DNA of 41,045 nucleotides from assembly GCA_024231025.1 (NCBI GenBank), contig JAAEQW010000197.1, positions 1 to 41,045 of the forward strand, in the 5' to 3' direction. A program made the translations under genes and the position numbers. Shown here one piece after another: positions 1 through 9,469 of this stretch. How positions within the stretch are numbered: position 1 is the stretch's first letter; every line of letters begins with the position of its first letter. The DNA comes from Candidatus Omnitrophota bacterium. GTDB taxonomy: Bacteria > Omnitrophota > Gorgyraeia > Duberdicusellales > 4484-171. Under the pieces are notes generated by a model, which was given only the letters and a program-made list of their open reading frames with translations, was not told the origin of the DNA and ran no database searches.

Positions 1-54
1 TCTCCCAATAAATTTCATTCTCTCATCCATAATAACACTTTCCTTCCATGGCAT
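1..54 (-). CDS. IS481-like transposase, N-terminal fragment (MPWKESVIMDERMKFIGR...), truncated by window edge
   Basis: Reverse strand reads GGAGG RBS then ATG at 54..52; N-terminus resembles the MPWKE...MD.R..FI start of IS481-family transposases. Confidence 0.7.
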   Translation of the reverse strand, partial: MPWKESVIMDERMKFIGR

Positions 55-137
55 AGTGAGTACCTCCTTCTATGCCATAATTATAACAAAGTGTTACCTA
101 TGTCTCCGGTATATTATGTAACCCATCTCTCAGGAAG
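1..137 (-). mobile_element. Terminal segment of an IS481-like insertion sequence
   Basis: Transposase start followed outward by repeated TGTTACCTATGTCTCCGG / TGTAACCCATCTCTCAGG motifs typical of this IS type end; exact boundary uncertain. Confidence 0.55.
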
Positions 138-145
138 GGCAAAAC

Positions 146-169
146 CCGCTCTTTTGAGCGGTTTTTTTT
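146..169 (+). terminator. Intrinsic terminator-like hairpin
   Basis: CCGCTC-TTTT-GAGCGG followed by T8. Confidence 0.6.
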
Positions 170-412
170 ATTGCGCAGCTCCACGATTCCAATCGCATGA
201 GCGAAGCGAGTCGGTTTGTACCCTCAAATTATACAAGCATTTTCTGCTTAAGGGTCCCGTGCCCGAAGGGCAGCGGAATCCGGCTTGTCCCGTTAGGAGC
301 CAAAGGCGAGTTCACGGGATTGGGGCTACCAATTAATTTGTAGATATTTTTGATTTCTGCTATACTGTGATCAGTTAGACGCGGTAGAAATATCTTAAAC
401 AAGGAGCGTAAT

Positions 413-874
413 ATGGATACCCACAAACAGATGGTCGACGATATCATTAAAACAGTTAAACTTTTTCACCATTTTACTCCTGACCAAGCTGAAAAAATAC
501 TTTCCGGTTGTCAAAAAGTGAAATTAAGTGTCGGAGATATTTTAATTGAAGAGGACAGCGAAGGTGAGGAATTCTATCTTCTTTTGGCAGGGTCTTTAAA
601 AGTTATTACGAAAAAAGGCGATGTTTGCTTTGCTAATATTCGGCCGATCACAGTTGTTGGAGAAATCGCAATGCTCCTGCACCAGCCGCGTTCAGCAACC
701 GTAAAGGCAGAAAAGGATTGCCACCTGTTGCGGCTTTCACGCGAAGACCTTCAGCCGTTTTTTAAGGACGATCTTGCAATGGAGTTGCAACTATACCGTA
801 ACTTATGTGAAGTTTTATCAGAAAAACTGCTGCAAACCAATTTAATTATAAAAAAATATAGCGAAAAAGAGTAA
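413..874 (+). CDS. Cyclic nucleotide-binding domain protein (Crp-like effector domain, no HTH evident)
   Basis: Protein motifs GDILIEEDSEGEEFYLLLAGSLKV...GEIAMLLHQPRSATVKA; RBS aaggag upstream. Confidence 0.85.
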   Translation: MDTHKQMVDDIIKTVKLFHHFTPDQAEKILSGCQKVKLSVGDILIEEDSEGEEFYLLLAGSLKVITKKGDVCFANIRPITVVGEIAMLLHQPRSATVKAEKDCHLLRLSREDLQPFFKDDLAMELQLYRNLCEVLSEKLLQTNLIIKKYSEKE

Positions 875-882
875 GGGGAAAA

Positions 883-1626
883 ATGCCAAAAAAAAATAGT
901 ACTCAATTAATTTTTGTTGCAATTATTATTTCCGGAATGTTGATTGCAACTTCGATTGTTGTTGCTTCAACCATTATTTCCGATACCATGCATCGAAGTA
1001 TTGCGATTAATTCCCAACATGTTATATCGCGACTAAGCTATTTGCTAAAACAGAATCGAACAACGAAACCTCCTCCAAAGAAGCTTAAACCAGGTACGCT
1101 TCGGGTTAGTGGCGTTGGGGTGGGTGATTATCCCATTCAGGGTAAAAAACGTGCCTCGGTTTTGTTGGTTGAATTTAGTGACTTTCAATGTGGTTATTCT
1201 AAGAAATTTTATAATGATATATTTCCTGAAATCAAAAAAGAGTACATTGATACTGGAAAAGTAAAGTTTGCTTATCGTAATTTTCCCCTGAGTTTTCATA
1301 AAAAAGCGAAGCTTGGTGCGATAGCGGCGAAGTGTGCGAATAAACAGAAAAAGTATTGGCAGATGCATGATTTACTTGTTTTTGGTACCGATACTAGTGT
1401 TGATTCAATTGATAAGTATGCCAAACAACTAAAACTCAACAAGGATAAGTTTGATGCTTGTTTAGCGGATAAGAAAATAGAGGATGCAATCGATGAAGAG
1501 GCAAAAACTGCTTCGAAACTGCAGGTTAAAAGCACGCCTACCTTTTTTGTTAATGGTCGCATGATCAAAGGGGTCCATCCATTCGAGACTTTTAAGAAGA
1601 TTATTGACGAAGAGCTGGCAAGATAA
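883..1626 (+). CDS. DsbA/DSBA-like thioredoxin-fold protein with N-terminal membrane anchor
   Basis: VEFSDFQCGYSKKFYNDIFPEIKKEY...FAYRNFPL...KSTPTFFVNG; active site is CGYS rather than CPYC. Confidence 0.85.
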   Translation: MPKKNSTQLIFVAIIISGMLIATSIVVASTIISDTMHRSIAINSQHVISRLSYLLKQNRTTKPPPKKLKPGTLRVSGVGVGDYPIQGKKRASVLLVEFSDFQCGYSKKFYNDIFPEIKKEYIDTGKVKFAYRNFPLSFHKKAKLGAIAAKCANKQKKYWQMHDLLVFGTDTSVDSIDKYAKQLKLNKDKFDACLADKKIEDAIDEEAKTASKLQVKSTPTFFVNGRMIKGVHPFETFKKIIDEELAR

Positions 1627-1642
1627 CACCAAACTGAATAAG

Positions 1643-1796
1643 AATAACCAAGCGACAAGTTACAATAACCAAACAATAACCAATTATCAAGTTCGAATAA
1701 CCAAACTATTTGATTATTGGATATTGAATATTGTAATTTGTTTGTGATTTGTAGCTTGTTTCTTGTATCTTGTCTCTTGTCTATGGTCTATAACGG
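1643..1796. repeat. Degenerate heptad-periodic inverted element
   Basis: Left arm AATAACC|AAGCGAC|AAGTTAC|AATAACC|AAAC|AATAACC|AATTATC|AAGTTCG|AATAACC; right arm TTTGTGA|TTTGTAG|CTTGTTT|CTTGTAT|CTTGTCT|CTTGTCT|ATGGTCT. Confidence 0.85.
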
Positions 1797-1810
1797 TTGT
1801 GCCTTTTTTA

Positions 1811-1838
1811 TTGGATTTTTTAATGACTGTGGTATAAT
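1811..1838 (+). promoter_or_regulatory. Sigma70-like promoter of hisF
   Basis: TTGGAT-16 bp-TATAAT; ATG begins 8 nt after the -10. Confidence 0.6.
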
Positions 1839-1845
1839 TTAGCCT

Positions 1846-2607
1846 ATGCTAGCTAGGAGAATTGTGCCATGCTTGGATATAAATAAAGGGCGAGGGGTTA
1901 AGGGCGTTAATTTTGTTAATTTACGTGATGCCGGCGATCCGGTAGAGAATGCACTTATTTATGAAAAAGAAGGTGCCGATGAGCTTGTTTTCTTGGATAT
2001 TACTGCTAGCGTTGAGGCGCGTAAAACAACGGTTAAGTTAGTCAATAGAGTCGCTGAAGTTGTATTTATGCCATTTACAGTTGGTGGCGGAATTCGCAAT
2101 GTAGAAGATATACGAATGCTTCTTCTTGCTGGAGCCGATAAAGTTTCCTTAAATACCGCTGCGGTTAAAAATCCTAAATTGATCTCAGAATCAAGTGCTA
2201 TTTTTGGTTGTCAGTGCATAGTTGTTGCGATTGATGCCAAAGGTCAGGCTAAAGGCCAAAAATGGGAGGTTTTTATTAATGGCGGCAGAACGCCAACTGG
2301 CATTGACGCGATAGAATGGGCAAAAAAGGCCGAAAAACTAGGTGCCGGTGAAATTCTTTTAACTAGCATGGATTGCGATGGAACAAAAGATGGGTTTGAT
2401 ATTGCCCTTACCAAGGCTGTATCAAATGCGGTAAAAATTCCCGTTATTGCTTCAGGAGGAGCAGGTGCCATTAAACATTTTAGCGAAGTATTTACTAAAA
2501 CAAAAGCAACCGCAGGGCTTGCGGCATCGATATTTCATTTTCGAGAAATACAGATTAAAAAAATAAAACAACATTTAAAGAAGAAGGGCATTGAGGTGAG
2601 AGTATGA
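1846..2607 (+). CDS. hisF: Imidazole glycerol phosphate synthase cyclase subunit HisF
   Basis: [23 protein letters not shown]...[10 protein letters not shown]...[12 protein letters not shown]...ASGGAGA. Confidence 0.97.
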   Translation: MLARRIVPCLDINKGRGVKGVNFVNLRDAGDPVENALIYEKEGADELVFLDITASVEARKTTVKLVNRVAEVVFMPFTVGGGIRNVEDIRMLLLAGADKVSLNTAAVKNPKLISESSAIFGCQCIVVAIDAKGQAKGQKWEVFINGGRTPTGIDAIEWAKKAEKLGAGEILLTSMDCDGTKDGFDIALTKAVSNAVKIPVIASGGAGAIKHFSEVFTKTKATAGLAASIFHFREIQIKKIKQHLKKKGIEVRV

Positions 2608-2987
2608 ACAAAGAAGCAAAAAAGAAAGTAAAAAGACCAACGATCAAGGGCGTCAAAAAACCGCAGAAAAATGTAAGAATCCCTAAATTAAAGTTTGACG
2701 AGAAAGGGCTAATCGTTGCGATTGTCCAAGACAACAAAAGTGGCGATGTCGTTATGGTTGCCTACATGAATAAAGAGTCGTTGCGGATAACTTTAAAAGA
2801 GAAGAAAACATGTTTTTGGTCACGTTCCAGAAAAGTGTTATGGAGGAAAGGCGAAACAAGCGGTCACATCCAAAAGGTGAAAAGTGTATTTTATGATTGC
2901 GATAAAGATGCCTTGCTAATTAAGGTTGATCAAGTCGGGGTGGCTTGTCACACCGGAGAATGGAGCTGTTTTTTTAGGAAAATCTAA
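2604..2987 (+). CDS. hisI: Phosphoribosyl-AMP cyclohydrolase HisI with basic N-terminal extension
   Basis: [11 protein letters not shown]...[18 protein letters not shown]...[21 protein letters not shown]; overlaps hisF by 4 nt. Confidence 0.95.
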   Translation: MNKEAKKKVKRPTIKGVKKPQKNVRIPKLKFDEKGLIVAIVQDNKSGDVVMVAYMNKESLRITLKEKKTCFWSRSRKVLWRKGETSGHIQKVKSVFYDCDKDALLIKVDQVGVACHTGEWSCFFRKI

Positions 2988-3005
2988 TATAAAAATTTTA
3001 ATATG

Positions 3006-3156
3006 AATAACCAAGATACAAGTTACAATAACCTCGCCTGCCGGAGGGCAGGCAAACAATGACCAATGACCAAACTCAAATAACCAAACTGTTGGTCATT
3101 GAATATTGATTATTGGAATTTATTTGTATCTTGTTTCTTGATCATTGGTTATTTTT
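3006..3156. repeat. Degenerate heptad-periodic inverted element with nested GC-rich palindrome
   Basis: AATAACC|AAGATAC|AAGTTAC|AATAACC, then TCGCCTGCCGGAGGGCAGGC, then AAAC|AATGACC|AATGACC|AAACTCA|AATAACC; inverted TTGTATC/TTGTTTC words on the other arm. Confidence 0.85.
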
Positions 3157-3171
3157 AAAGGATAGGTTGTT

Positions 3172-4665
3172 ATGGAAATAGCACCAACTCAAAAAGATTT
3201 TATCAAGCTTGCAAAAAAAAATAATTTAATTGTTTTTTCTTGTAAGTTTTTTTCCGACTGGTTAACACCACTCTCTGTTTATCATGGTTTAACTAATCGA
3301 ATTAAGGGAGAGAGCTTTCTTCTTGAGTCGGTAGAAGGGGAAGAGAAGGTTTGTCATTTTTCATTTCTCGGGTTTGATTCTTTATGTGTTTTTAAGAGCA
3401 AAGGGCGTAAAATATACATAAAAGAAGGTAAAAAAGAGCATTCATTTCAAACCGCCAAAGACCCTCTATATGAGCTCAAAAAATTGATGAAGCGATTTAA
3501 AGTTGCACCTAAAGAGAATCTTCGTTTCTTTGGTGGATTTGTGGGTTATTTGGGCTATGATATGGTGCGTTTTTATGAGCCAATCGGTAAAGATTTACCA
3601 AGCGAAAAAGATGACTTTGATTCATATCTTGTCTTGCCAAAAACATTAATAATTTTTGATCACCTAAAGCAGCAAGTTGAAATTTTGTCTTTTGCACCGA
3701 CATCAGATAAAAAAAGTGCCAAAGAACTTTACCGTAAAGAAAAAGCTGCCCTTCTAAGAATTTTTGAATCAATCATTGCGCCGGTCAAATTGCCGGTGCT
3801 TTCGTTTACTCCGGCGAAATTGAAAATTACTTCCAACTTTAAGAAGAAAGATTTTATCGCCGCAGTTAAAAAAACTAAAAACTATATAAAAAATGGCGAT
3901 ATCATTCAAGCTGTTTTGTCGCAGCGTTTTTCTGCGGACTTTAAGGGAGATCCATTTACCGTATACCGTTATTTGAGAGTTTTAAACCCTTCCCCGTATA
4001 TGCTTTTTTTAAATTTTGACGGGGTAAAGCTGTGCGGATCATCGCCAGAGATGCTTTTGCGTTGCGAAAAGGGTGAGCTCATTACTCATCCGATCGCCGG
4101 CACTCGTAAGCGCGGTAAGGATGAGCACCAAGATGAAAAGCTTATCGCTTCACTCCTGAAAGATCCTAAAGAACGCGCCGAGCACGTTATGCTTGTTGAT
4201 TTGGCAAGAAACGATCTTGGCAGAATCGCTGATAAAGGAAGTGTTGAATTGCCAATATTTATGACAGTTAAAAAGTTTTCTCATGTCATGCACATCTTTA
4301 GTGAAGTTAGGGCTAAGCTGAGCGCTAAAGAGGATATTTTTTCATCCTTGATAAGTTGTTTTCCTGCGGGCACAGTTAGTGGTGCTCCAAAGGTGCGGGC
4401 AATGCAAATTATTAATGAATTAGAGCCCCAGCGACGCGGTATCTATGCTGGATCGGTTGGATATTTTTCCTTCACAAAAAGCCTAGATACTTGTATAATA
4501 ATCCGGACCATTGTTTTCAAGGGTAAAAAGGCATATGTCCAGGCGGGAGCGGGAATCGTAAGTGATTCTAAAGCAGAGAATGAATATAAAGAAACTATTA
4601 ACAAGGCAAAAGCGCAGGTTTTAACCTTAAAGCTTGCAGCAGGAATGAAAAACCAGGAGGGGTGA
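3172..4665 (+). CDS. trpE: Anthranilate synthase component I
   Basis: FFGGFVGYLGYDMVRFYE...GDIIQAVLSQRF...HPIAGTRKRG...LVDLARNDLGR...FPAGTVSGAPKVRAM. Confidence 0.95.
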   Translation: MEIAPTQKDFIKLAKKNNLIVFSCKFFSDWLTPLSVYHGLTNRIKGESFLLESVEGEEKVCHFSFLGFDSLCVFKSKGRKIYIKEGKKEHSFQTAKDPLYELKKLMKRFKVAPKENLRFFGGFVGYLGYDMVRFYEPIGKDLPSEKDDFDSYLVLPKTLIIFDHLKQQVEILSFAPTSDKKSAKELYRKEKAALLRIFESIIAPVKLPVLSFTPAKLKITSNFKKKDFIAAVKKTKNYIKNGDIIQAVLSQRFSADFKGDPFTVYRYLRVLNPSPYMLFLNFDGVKLCGSSPEMLLRCEKGELITHPIAGTRKRGKDEHQDEKLIASLLKDPKERAEHVMLVDLARNDLGRIADKGSVELPIFMTVKKFSHVMHIFSEVRAKLSAKEDIFSSLISCFPAGTVSGAPKVRAMQIINELEPQRRGIYAGSVGYFSFTKSLDTCIIIRTIVFKGKKAYVQAGAGIVSDSKAENEYKETINKAKAQVLTLKLAAGMKNQEG

Positions 4666-4965
4666 ATGTTAAAGATCAGGTTAAGAAAACCAGGGAAATC
4701 AATTAAAAGAAGGTATCATTATAAAATGGTTGTAGCTGAGGCAAGTACTGCTAGGGAGTCTAGCTTTGTTGAGCAGGTTGGCTACTATGACCCTTCTCAT
4801 AAGTTACTTAAGATTGATATTGAAAGATACGAAAAGTGGGTAAAAAGCGGCGCACAACCAACTCAGACTGTTGCGTCATTGCTCAAGCGTTATAAGAAAC
4901 AGCTGGAAGGTAAACTAAAGCCTAAGAAAACTAAGGCACGCACAAAACGCAAAAAAACTAAATAA
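4666..4965 (+). CDS. rpsP: 30S ribosomal protein S16
   Basis: MLKIRLRKPGKSIKRRYHYKMVVAEASTARES...VGYYDP; Lys/Arg-rich C-terminus; ATG abuts trpE stop. Confidence 0.95.
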   Translation: MLKIRLRKPGKSIKRRYHYKMVVAEASTARESSFVEQVGYYDPSHKLLKIDIERYEKWVKSGAQPTQTVASLLKRYKKQLEGKLKPKKTKARTKRKKTK

Positions 4966-4974
4966 AGGAGTAAT

Positions 4975-5259
4975 ATGCAACCTAATTCTGGCGCAGGAAT
5001 ACTAAACATCTTTTTCATGATGGCAGTTTTTGCCATCTGGTATTTTTTATTAATTCGTCCCCAACAGAAAAAACAAAAAGATCACCAGGCGATGATCGCG
5101 AATTTAAAGAAAAACACTGAGATCATCACGACCGGAGGTCTTCATGGCACAATAGTTAATGTCAAAGATAAAACATTTGTGTTGCGCATTGATGATGCTG
5201 CCAAAGTAGAGATAGACAAAAATTGCGTTGCTTTTGTGAAAAGTAAAAAGGAGAATTGA
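4975..5259 (+). CDS. yajC: Preprotein translocase subunit YajC
   Basis: FFMMAVFAIWYFLLIRPQQKKQKDHQAMIANLKK...ITTGGLHGTI. Confidence 0.95.
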   Translation: MQPNSGAGILNIFFMMAVFAIWYFLLIRPQQKKQKDHQAMIANLKKNTEIITTGGLHGTIVNVKDKTFVLRIDDAAKVEIDKNCVAFVKSKKEN

Positions 5260-7466
5260 TGATAAAAAAAATCGATCTAAAAATTAGGATAGTCGTTATA
5301 CTTCTATTGGTTTTGGCGAGCTTCTTTTATGTTTTTCCAACCAAAATTAAAAACGGCGACGTATCGATTAAGCCAAATATAAATTTAGGACTCGATTTAA
5401 AAGGCGGAATGTATATCTTGCTCACCGCTGATACTAGCGAAATACCCAAAGAGAAGATTTCCGATGCTATTGCCGGAGCAGTTGAGAAAATACGCCATCG
5501 AATTGATGCTTATGGCGTTTCTGAGGTTTCCATTGAAATACAAGGCAATAAGTCAATATTGGTTGAAATCCCTGGAATTGTAAACCGTGCGATTGTTGAT
5601 ACGCTGCAGGGGGTAGGAAAGCTTGAGTTCAGACTAGTTGATGATAGCCAAGAGCAGCTTATGGCTGCAATATCTGGTGATGTTGCGGATGGATATGAAT
5701 TGGTAAAGTTTAAAAAAAGCTCGCTTCTTCTCTCTAAAGAAGTGGCTGTTTCTGGTTCTGATTTGTCTGAAAGTATTCAGGGTTTTGATATGTATGGCCG
5801 TTCTGCAATAAATTTAAGGTTTAACGCCGAAGGCGCGAAGAAGTTTGCTAAAGTAACCGAAGAGAACATTGGCAAGCGATTGGCGATCACCCTTGACGGA
5901 GCCGTAATGAGCGCTCCGGTAATACAGACGGCGATATTAAGTGGTAACGGTCAAATTGAAGGCGACTTCACCCCTGACGAAGCCCGCGCGCTTGTGTCGG
6001 TGCTTAATTCGGGTGCGCTTCCGGTGCCGTTGTCTTTGGCGCAAGAGAGAAGCGTGGGTCCTACGCTTGGTTCGGATTCAATAAAGCGAGGGATCAACTC
6101 TATTTTACTGGGAGCTGCCTTAGTTGTTGGCTTTATCTTAATCTACTATCTCTTAGGCGGCATTATTGCTGTTGGGTGCTTGGCGCTTAATTTGTTGTTT
6201 GTTTTAGCCGGCCTAAATTTATTTCAAGGTACATTAACTTTGCCCGGAATTGCGGGTATGATTTTAACGCTAGGTATGGCAGTTGATGCTAACGTTTTGA
6301 TATTTGAAAGAATTCGCGAAGAGTTAGAGGCAAAGCGACCATTAACGATTGCGGTTAAAAATGGTTTTGACCGCGCAAAGCGAACGATTATCGATGCTAA
6401 CATTACTACTTTGATTGCTGCTTTATTTTTGTTTGTTTTTGGAACGGGTCCGATTAAAGGATTCGCAACAACGCTTTCTTTAGGTATCATTGCGAGTGTT
6501 TTTACGTCGGTATTTGTTGGACGCACTCTTTTTGCTATTTTTCTGGAACGAAAAGTTAAAAAGCTCCCAATGCTTAAACTTGTTCCCGCTTCGCACATAA
6601 ATTTTGTTCGATTTAGAAATGTTGCTTTAATCTTCTCGTTAATCATAATAACGTTTGGTGTATTTTCGTTTGTAGCTCGCCGCGATAATGTTTACGGTGT
6701 TGACTTTAAAGGTGGGCAAATTCTAGAATACAAATTGACTCCGCTTTCCGGAATCCAAGAGGTGCGTAGTGTTTTAAAAGACAATGGATTCAAGCAGATT
6801 GATATTCAGGAGTTCACTGATATTGCCGGTGGAGTCAGAATGCGCAGCAAAGAGGATATTGGCACAAAAATTGAAAAGGTTCTCAAAAGTAATTTTGATG
6901 AGGTAGAGGCGCTTAATGTTGACACAATAAGTCCTCGCGTTGGTAAAATTTTAAAGAAAAAAGCTCTGCTTGCGATTATTCTATCGCTACTAGGAATTTT
7001 GTTTTATGTTGTTTTTAGGTTTAAACATTTTGATTTTGCCTTTGCGGCAGTTGCGGCGTTATTTCATGATGTGCTGATTGGTATTGGCTTTCTGGCATTT
7101 TTTAACCAGTTTTCAAGTTATTATGAGGTGAATTTGCTAACAATTACCGCGCTCTTAACGATTGCTGGTTATTCAATTAACGATACTATTGTAATTTATG
7201 ATCGTATTCGAGAGATTTCTCCTAGGTTGCATAAATTATCACTAAAAGAGATTATTAATGTTGCAATAAATAATACCCTATCAAGAACAATTATTACTTC
7301 GCTAACCACAATTATGGTTGTTATATCCATGTACATTCTAGGCGGAGAAGCGTTACGCGGATTTTCATTTGTTTTATTAGTAGGTTTTATCGCGGGAACG
7401 TATTCATCGATATATATTGCTGCGCCGTTGGTTTTATTGTTTAGAAAAGCTCGCCTTCATAAGTAG
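5256..7466 (+). CDS. secDF: Fused protein translocase SecD/SecF
   Basis: SecD motifs NLGLDLKGGMYILL and GMAVDANVLIFERIREE plus SecF motifs VDFKGGQILEYK and AGYSINDTIVIYDRIRE in one ORF. Confidence 0.95.
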   Translation: MMIKKIDLKIRIVVILLLVLASFFYVFPTKIKNGDVSIKPNINLGLDLKGGMYILLTADTSEIPKEKISDAIAGAVEKIRHRIDAYGVSEVSIEIQGNKSILVEIPGIVNRAIVDTLQGVGKLEFRLVDDSQEQLMAAISGDVADGYELVKFKKSSLLLSKEVAVSGSDLSESIQGFDMYGRSAINLRFNAEGAKKFAKVTEENIGKRLAITLDGAVMSAPVIQTAILSGNGQIEGDFTPDEARALVSVLNSGALPVPLSLAQERSVGPTLGSDSIKRGINSILLGAALVVGFILIYYLLGGIIAVGCLALNLLFVLAGLNLFQGTLTLPGIAGMILTLGMAVDANVLIFERIREELEAKRPLTIAVKNGFDRAKRTIIDANITTLIAALFLFVFGTGPIKGFATTLSLGIIASVFTSVFVGRTLFAIFLERKVKKLPMLKLVPASHINFVRFRNVALIFSLIIITFGVFSFVARRDNVYGVDFKGGQILEYKLTPLSGIQEVRSVLKDNGFKQIDIQEFTDIAGGVRMRSKEDIGTKIEKVLKSNFDEVEALNVDTISPRVGKILKKKALLAIILSLLGILFYVVFRFKHFDFAFAAVAALFHDVLIGIGFLAFFNQFSSYYEVNLLTITALLTIAGYSINDTIVIYDRIREISPRLHKLSLKEIINVAINNTLSRTIITSLTTIMVVISMYILGGEALRGFSFVLLVGFIAGTYSSIYIAAPLVLLFRKARLHK

Positions 7467-7484
7467 CCGCGTTTGATTGTTGGT

Positions 7485-9368
7485 ATGCTTGATACTTTTA
7501 AGATATACATTCATAAGGTTGTCTCTATTGATGATGTGGCCGTCGAGCTCATTCGACTGCGCTACAAAAGAGTCGATCAAGTTTTTGAAGAAGGGGATTT
7601 CTCTGTTTGCGGTGACACTCTCGGACTTTTTCCCGTTAATTTCAACCATCCTTTAAGAATCGAATGGAATTTTGACACCATTGCAAAAATCTACAGCTTT
7701 GATAGGGCGCTTAATCGGAAAATTATTGATTATGAATTTCTTATTGTAATCGGCTTTGCAAAGAAAAAAAGAAAATACAAGTCGGAAGATTCCCCATTAT
7801 CGGCAGTTTTGCAAATAAAAAAAGGAGATTATGTTGTTCATAGTCGTTATGGTATCGGCAAGTTTTTAGGTACTGAAAAATTAAAAGTAAAAGAACGTGA
7901 AGGATACTATTTTGTTGTTGAATACCTCAATCAAGATAAGATGTATGTTTCCAAAGAAGAGGCGCATCTTATCCAAAAATATAGCAGTTTTGCGGCTAGG
8001 CCCCCTAAGCTTACCAAACTTGGAAGCGGCCAATGGCAAAAAATAAAAGCAAAAGTCGAAAAGGGGATTAAGGCTTTCGCGTTGGGCTTTTTGCGCATGG
8101 AGGCGCAACGAAAAATAATTGGAGGGTTTAAATATTCATCAGATGGCGATTGGCAAAAAAAATTCGAAGATGGTTTCGTCTACACCGAAACACCCGATCA
8201 ACTAAAAGCTACAATCGATGTTAAGGAAGACATGCAGCGTGCCAACTGCATGGATAGAATTATTTGCGGTGATGTTGGCTATGGAAAAACCGAAGTGGCA
8301 ATGCGCGCGGCATTTAAGACGGTGGTTGATTCCAAGCAAGTTGCTTTTATGGTTCCGACCACGGTTTTAGCTTATCAGCACTATCTTAATCTGTGTGAAA
8401 GAGTCAAAAGTTTTCCAATAAAAGTCGAGATGCTTTCACGCTTTCGCACGCCAGGCGAGCAAAGGGCAATTATTAGCGAACTCAAAGAAGGCAAAGTGGA
8501 TATTATTGTAGGCACGCACCGGATGCTTTCCGGAGATGTTAACTTTAAAGATTTAGGGTTGTTGATTATCGACGAGGAACACAAATTTGGAGTGGAACAT
8601 AAAGAACGTACCAAGCGCATGAAAGTGGGGATCGATGTTTTAACTATGACCGCAACACCTATTCCGCGCACATTGTATATGGGTCTAACCGGAGTTAAAG
8701 ATATTTCCTTAATAAAAACACCCCCTAAGCAGCGTTTAGCGATTAAAACAAAATTAATGGAGTTTTCCGCTAAAACCTTAGCGGAAATAATCACTAAGGA
8801 AATTAATCGCAATGGGGAAGTGTTTGTTGTGCACAATCGAATTGGAACAATTTTTAATTTAGCAAAAAAATTAGATCGCTTTTTGCCTAAATCAGTTAAA
8901 GTAGGAATTATTCACGGTAGGTTGCCTTCAAAAACAATTGAAAAAGTCATGCGTGACTTTATCGAACGAAAGATCAATTGCTTAATTTCAACGGCAATTG
9001 TTGAGTCGGGAATCGATATCACATCAGCAAACACAATCATTATTAACGATGCTCACCAGTTTGGGCTAGCCGATTTGCATCAGTTACGTGGAAGAGTGGG
9101 GCGGATGAATCGTCAAGCTTATGCTTATGTGGTTGTCCCGCGAATTAATGCCCTTTCTGGGGAGTCACTCAGACGATTGCGGCTAATCGAGGAGTTTTCG
9201 CACCTTGGTGCTGGTTTTGAAATCGCAATGAGCGATTTGGAATTGCGCGGGGCGGGTAATCTTCTGGGGCGCGAACAGCACGGATTTGTGTGGATGGTGG
9301 GCTTTGACCTTTATTGCCGACTCTTAAAAAAAGAGATTGAATATTTACGAGATGCCTTTAAGATATAG
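7485..9368 (+). CDS. mfd: Short Mfd-like protein: partial UvrB-like segment, CarD-type RNAP-interaction domain, SF2 translocase
   Basis: GDYVVHSRYGIGKFLG (CarD/RID), GDVGYGKTEVAMRAAF, DEEH, TMTATPIPRTL, LRGAGNLLGREQHG; only about 627 aa. ORF track start at 7473 is also possible. Confidence 0.85.
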   Translation: MLDTFKIYIHKVVSIDDVAVELIRLRYKRVDQVFEEGDFSVCGDTLGLFPVNFNHPLRIEWNFDTIAKIYSFDRALNRKIIDYEFLIVIGFAKKKRKYKSEDSPLSAVLQIKKGDYVVHSRYGIGKFLGTEKLKVKEREGYYFVVEYLNQDKMYVSKEEAHLIQKYSSFAARPPKLTKLGSGQWQKIKAKVEKGIKAFALGFLRMEAQRKIIGGFKYSSDGDWQKKFEDGFVYTETPDQLKATIDVKEDMQRANCMDRIICGDVGYGKTEVAMRAAFKTVVDSKQVAFMVPTTVLAYQHYLNLCERVKSFPIKVEMLSRFRTPGEQRAIISELKEGKVDIIVGTHRMLSGDVNFKDLGLLIIDEEHKFGVEHKERTKRMKVGIDVLTMTATPIPRTLYMGLTGVKDISLIKTPPKQRLAIKTKLMEFSAKTLAEIITKEINRNGEVFVVHNRIGTIFNLAKKLDRFLPKSVKVGIIHGRLPSKTIEKVMRDFIERKINCLISTAIVESGIDITSANTIIINDAHQFGLADLHQLRGRVGRMNRQAYAYVVVPRINALSGESLRRLRLIEEFSHLGAGFEIAMSDLELRGAGNLLGREQHGFVWMVGFDLYCRLLKKEIEYLRDAFKI

Positions 9369-9372
9369 GAGT

Positions 9373-9419
9373 CGTGAGTGGTAAGTGGTAAGTGGTAAGT
9401 GGTAAGTGGTAAGTATTAA
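9373..9419. repeat. Tandem heptanucleotide repeat (AAGTGGT)n
   Basis: gtgagtggtaagtggtaagtggtaagtggtaagtggtaagtattaag: five near-perfect 7-bp units. Confidence 0.9.
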
Positions 9420-9469
9420 GTTCGGAATACTTTTGAGCAAAAATAAATAAAGACATCAAACAAAAATAG

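Noticed and set aside
91-336. 81-aa + ORF at the left edge
   Set aside because: Spans IS end, terminator and structured spacer; no recognisable domain or convincing RBS
1045-1368. Antisense ORFs opposite the DsbA-like gene (also 1296..1676)
   Set aside because: Fully or largely overlap a well-supported CDS; low-complexity, no domain
6224-6646. 140-aa antisense ORF in secDF
   Set aside because: Mirror ORF of a conserved coding region
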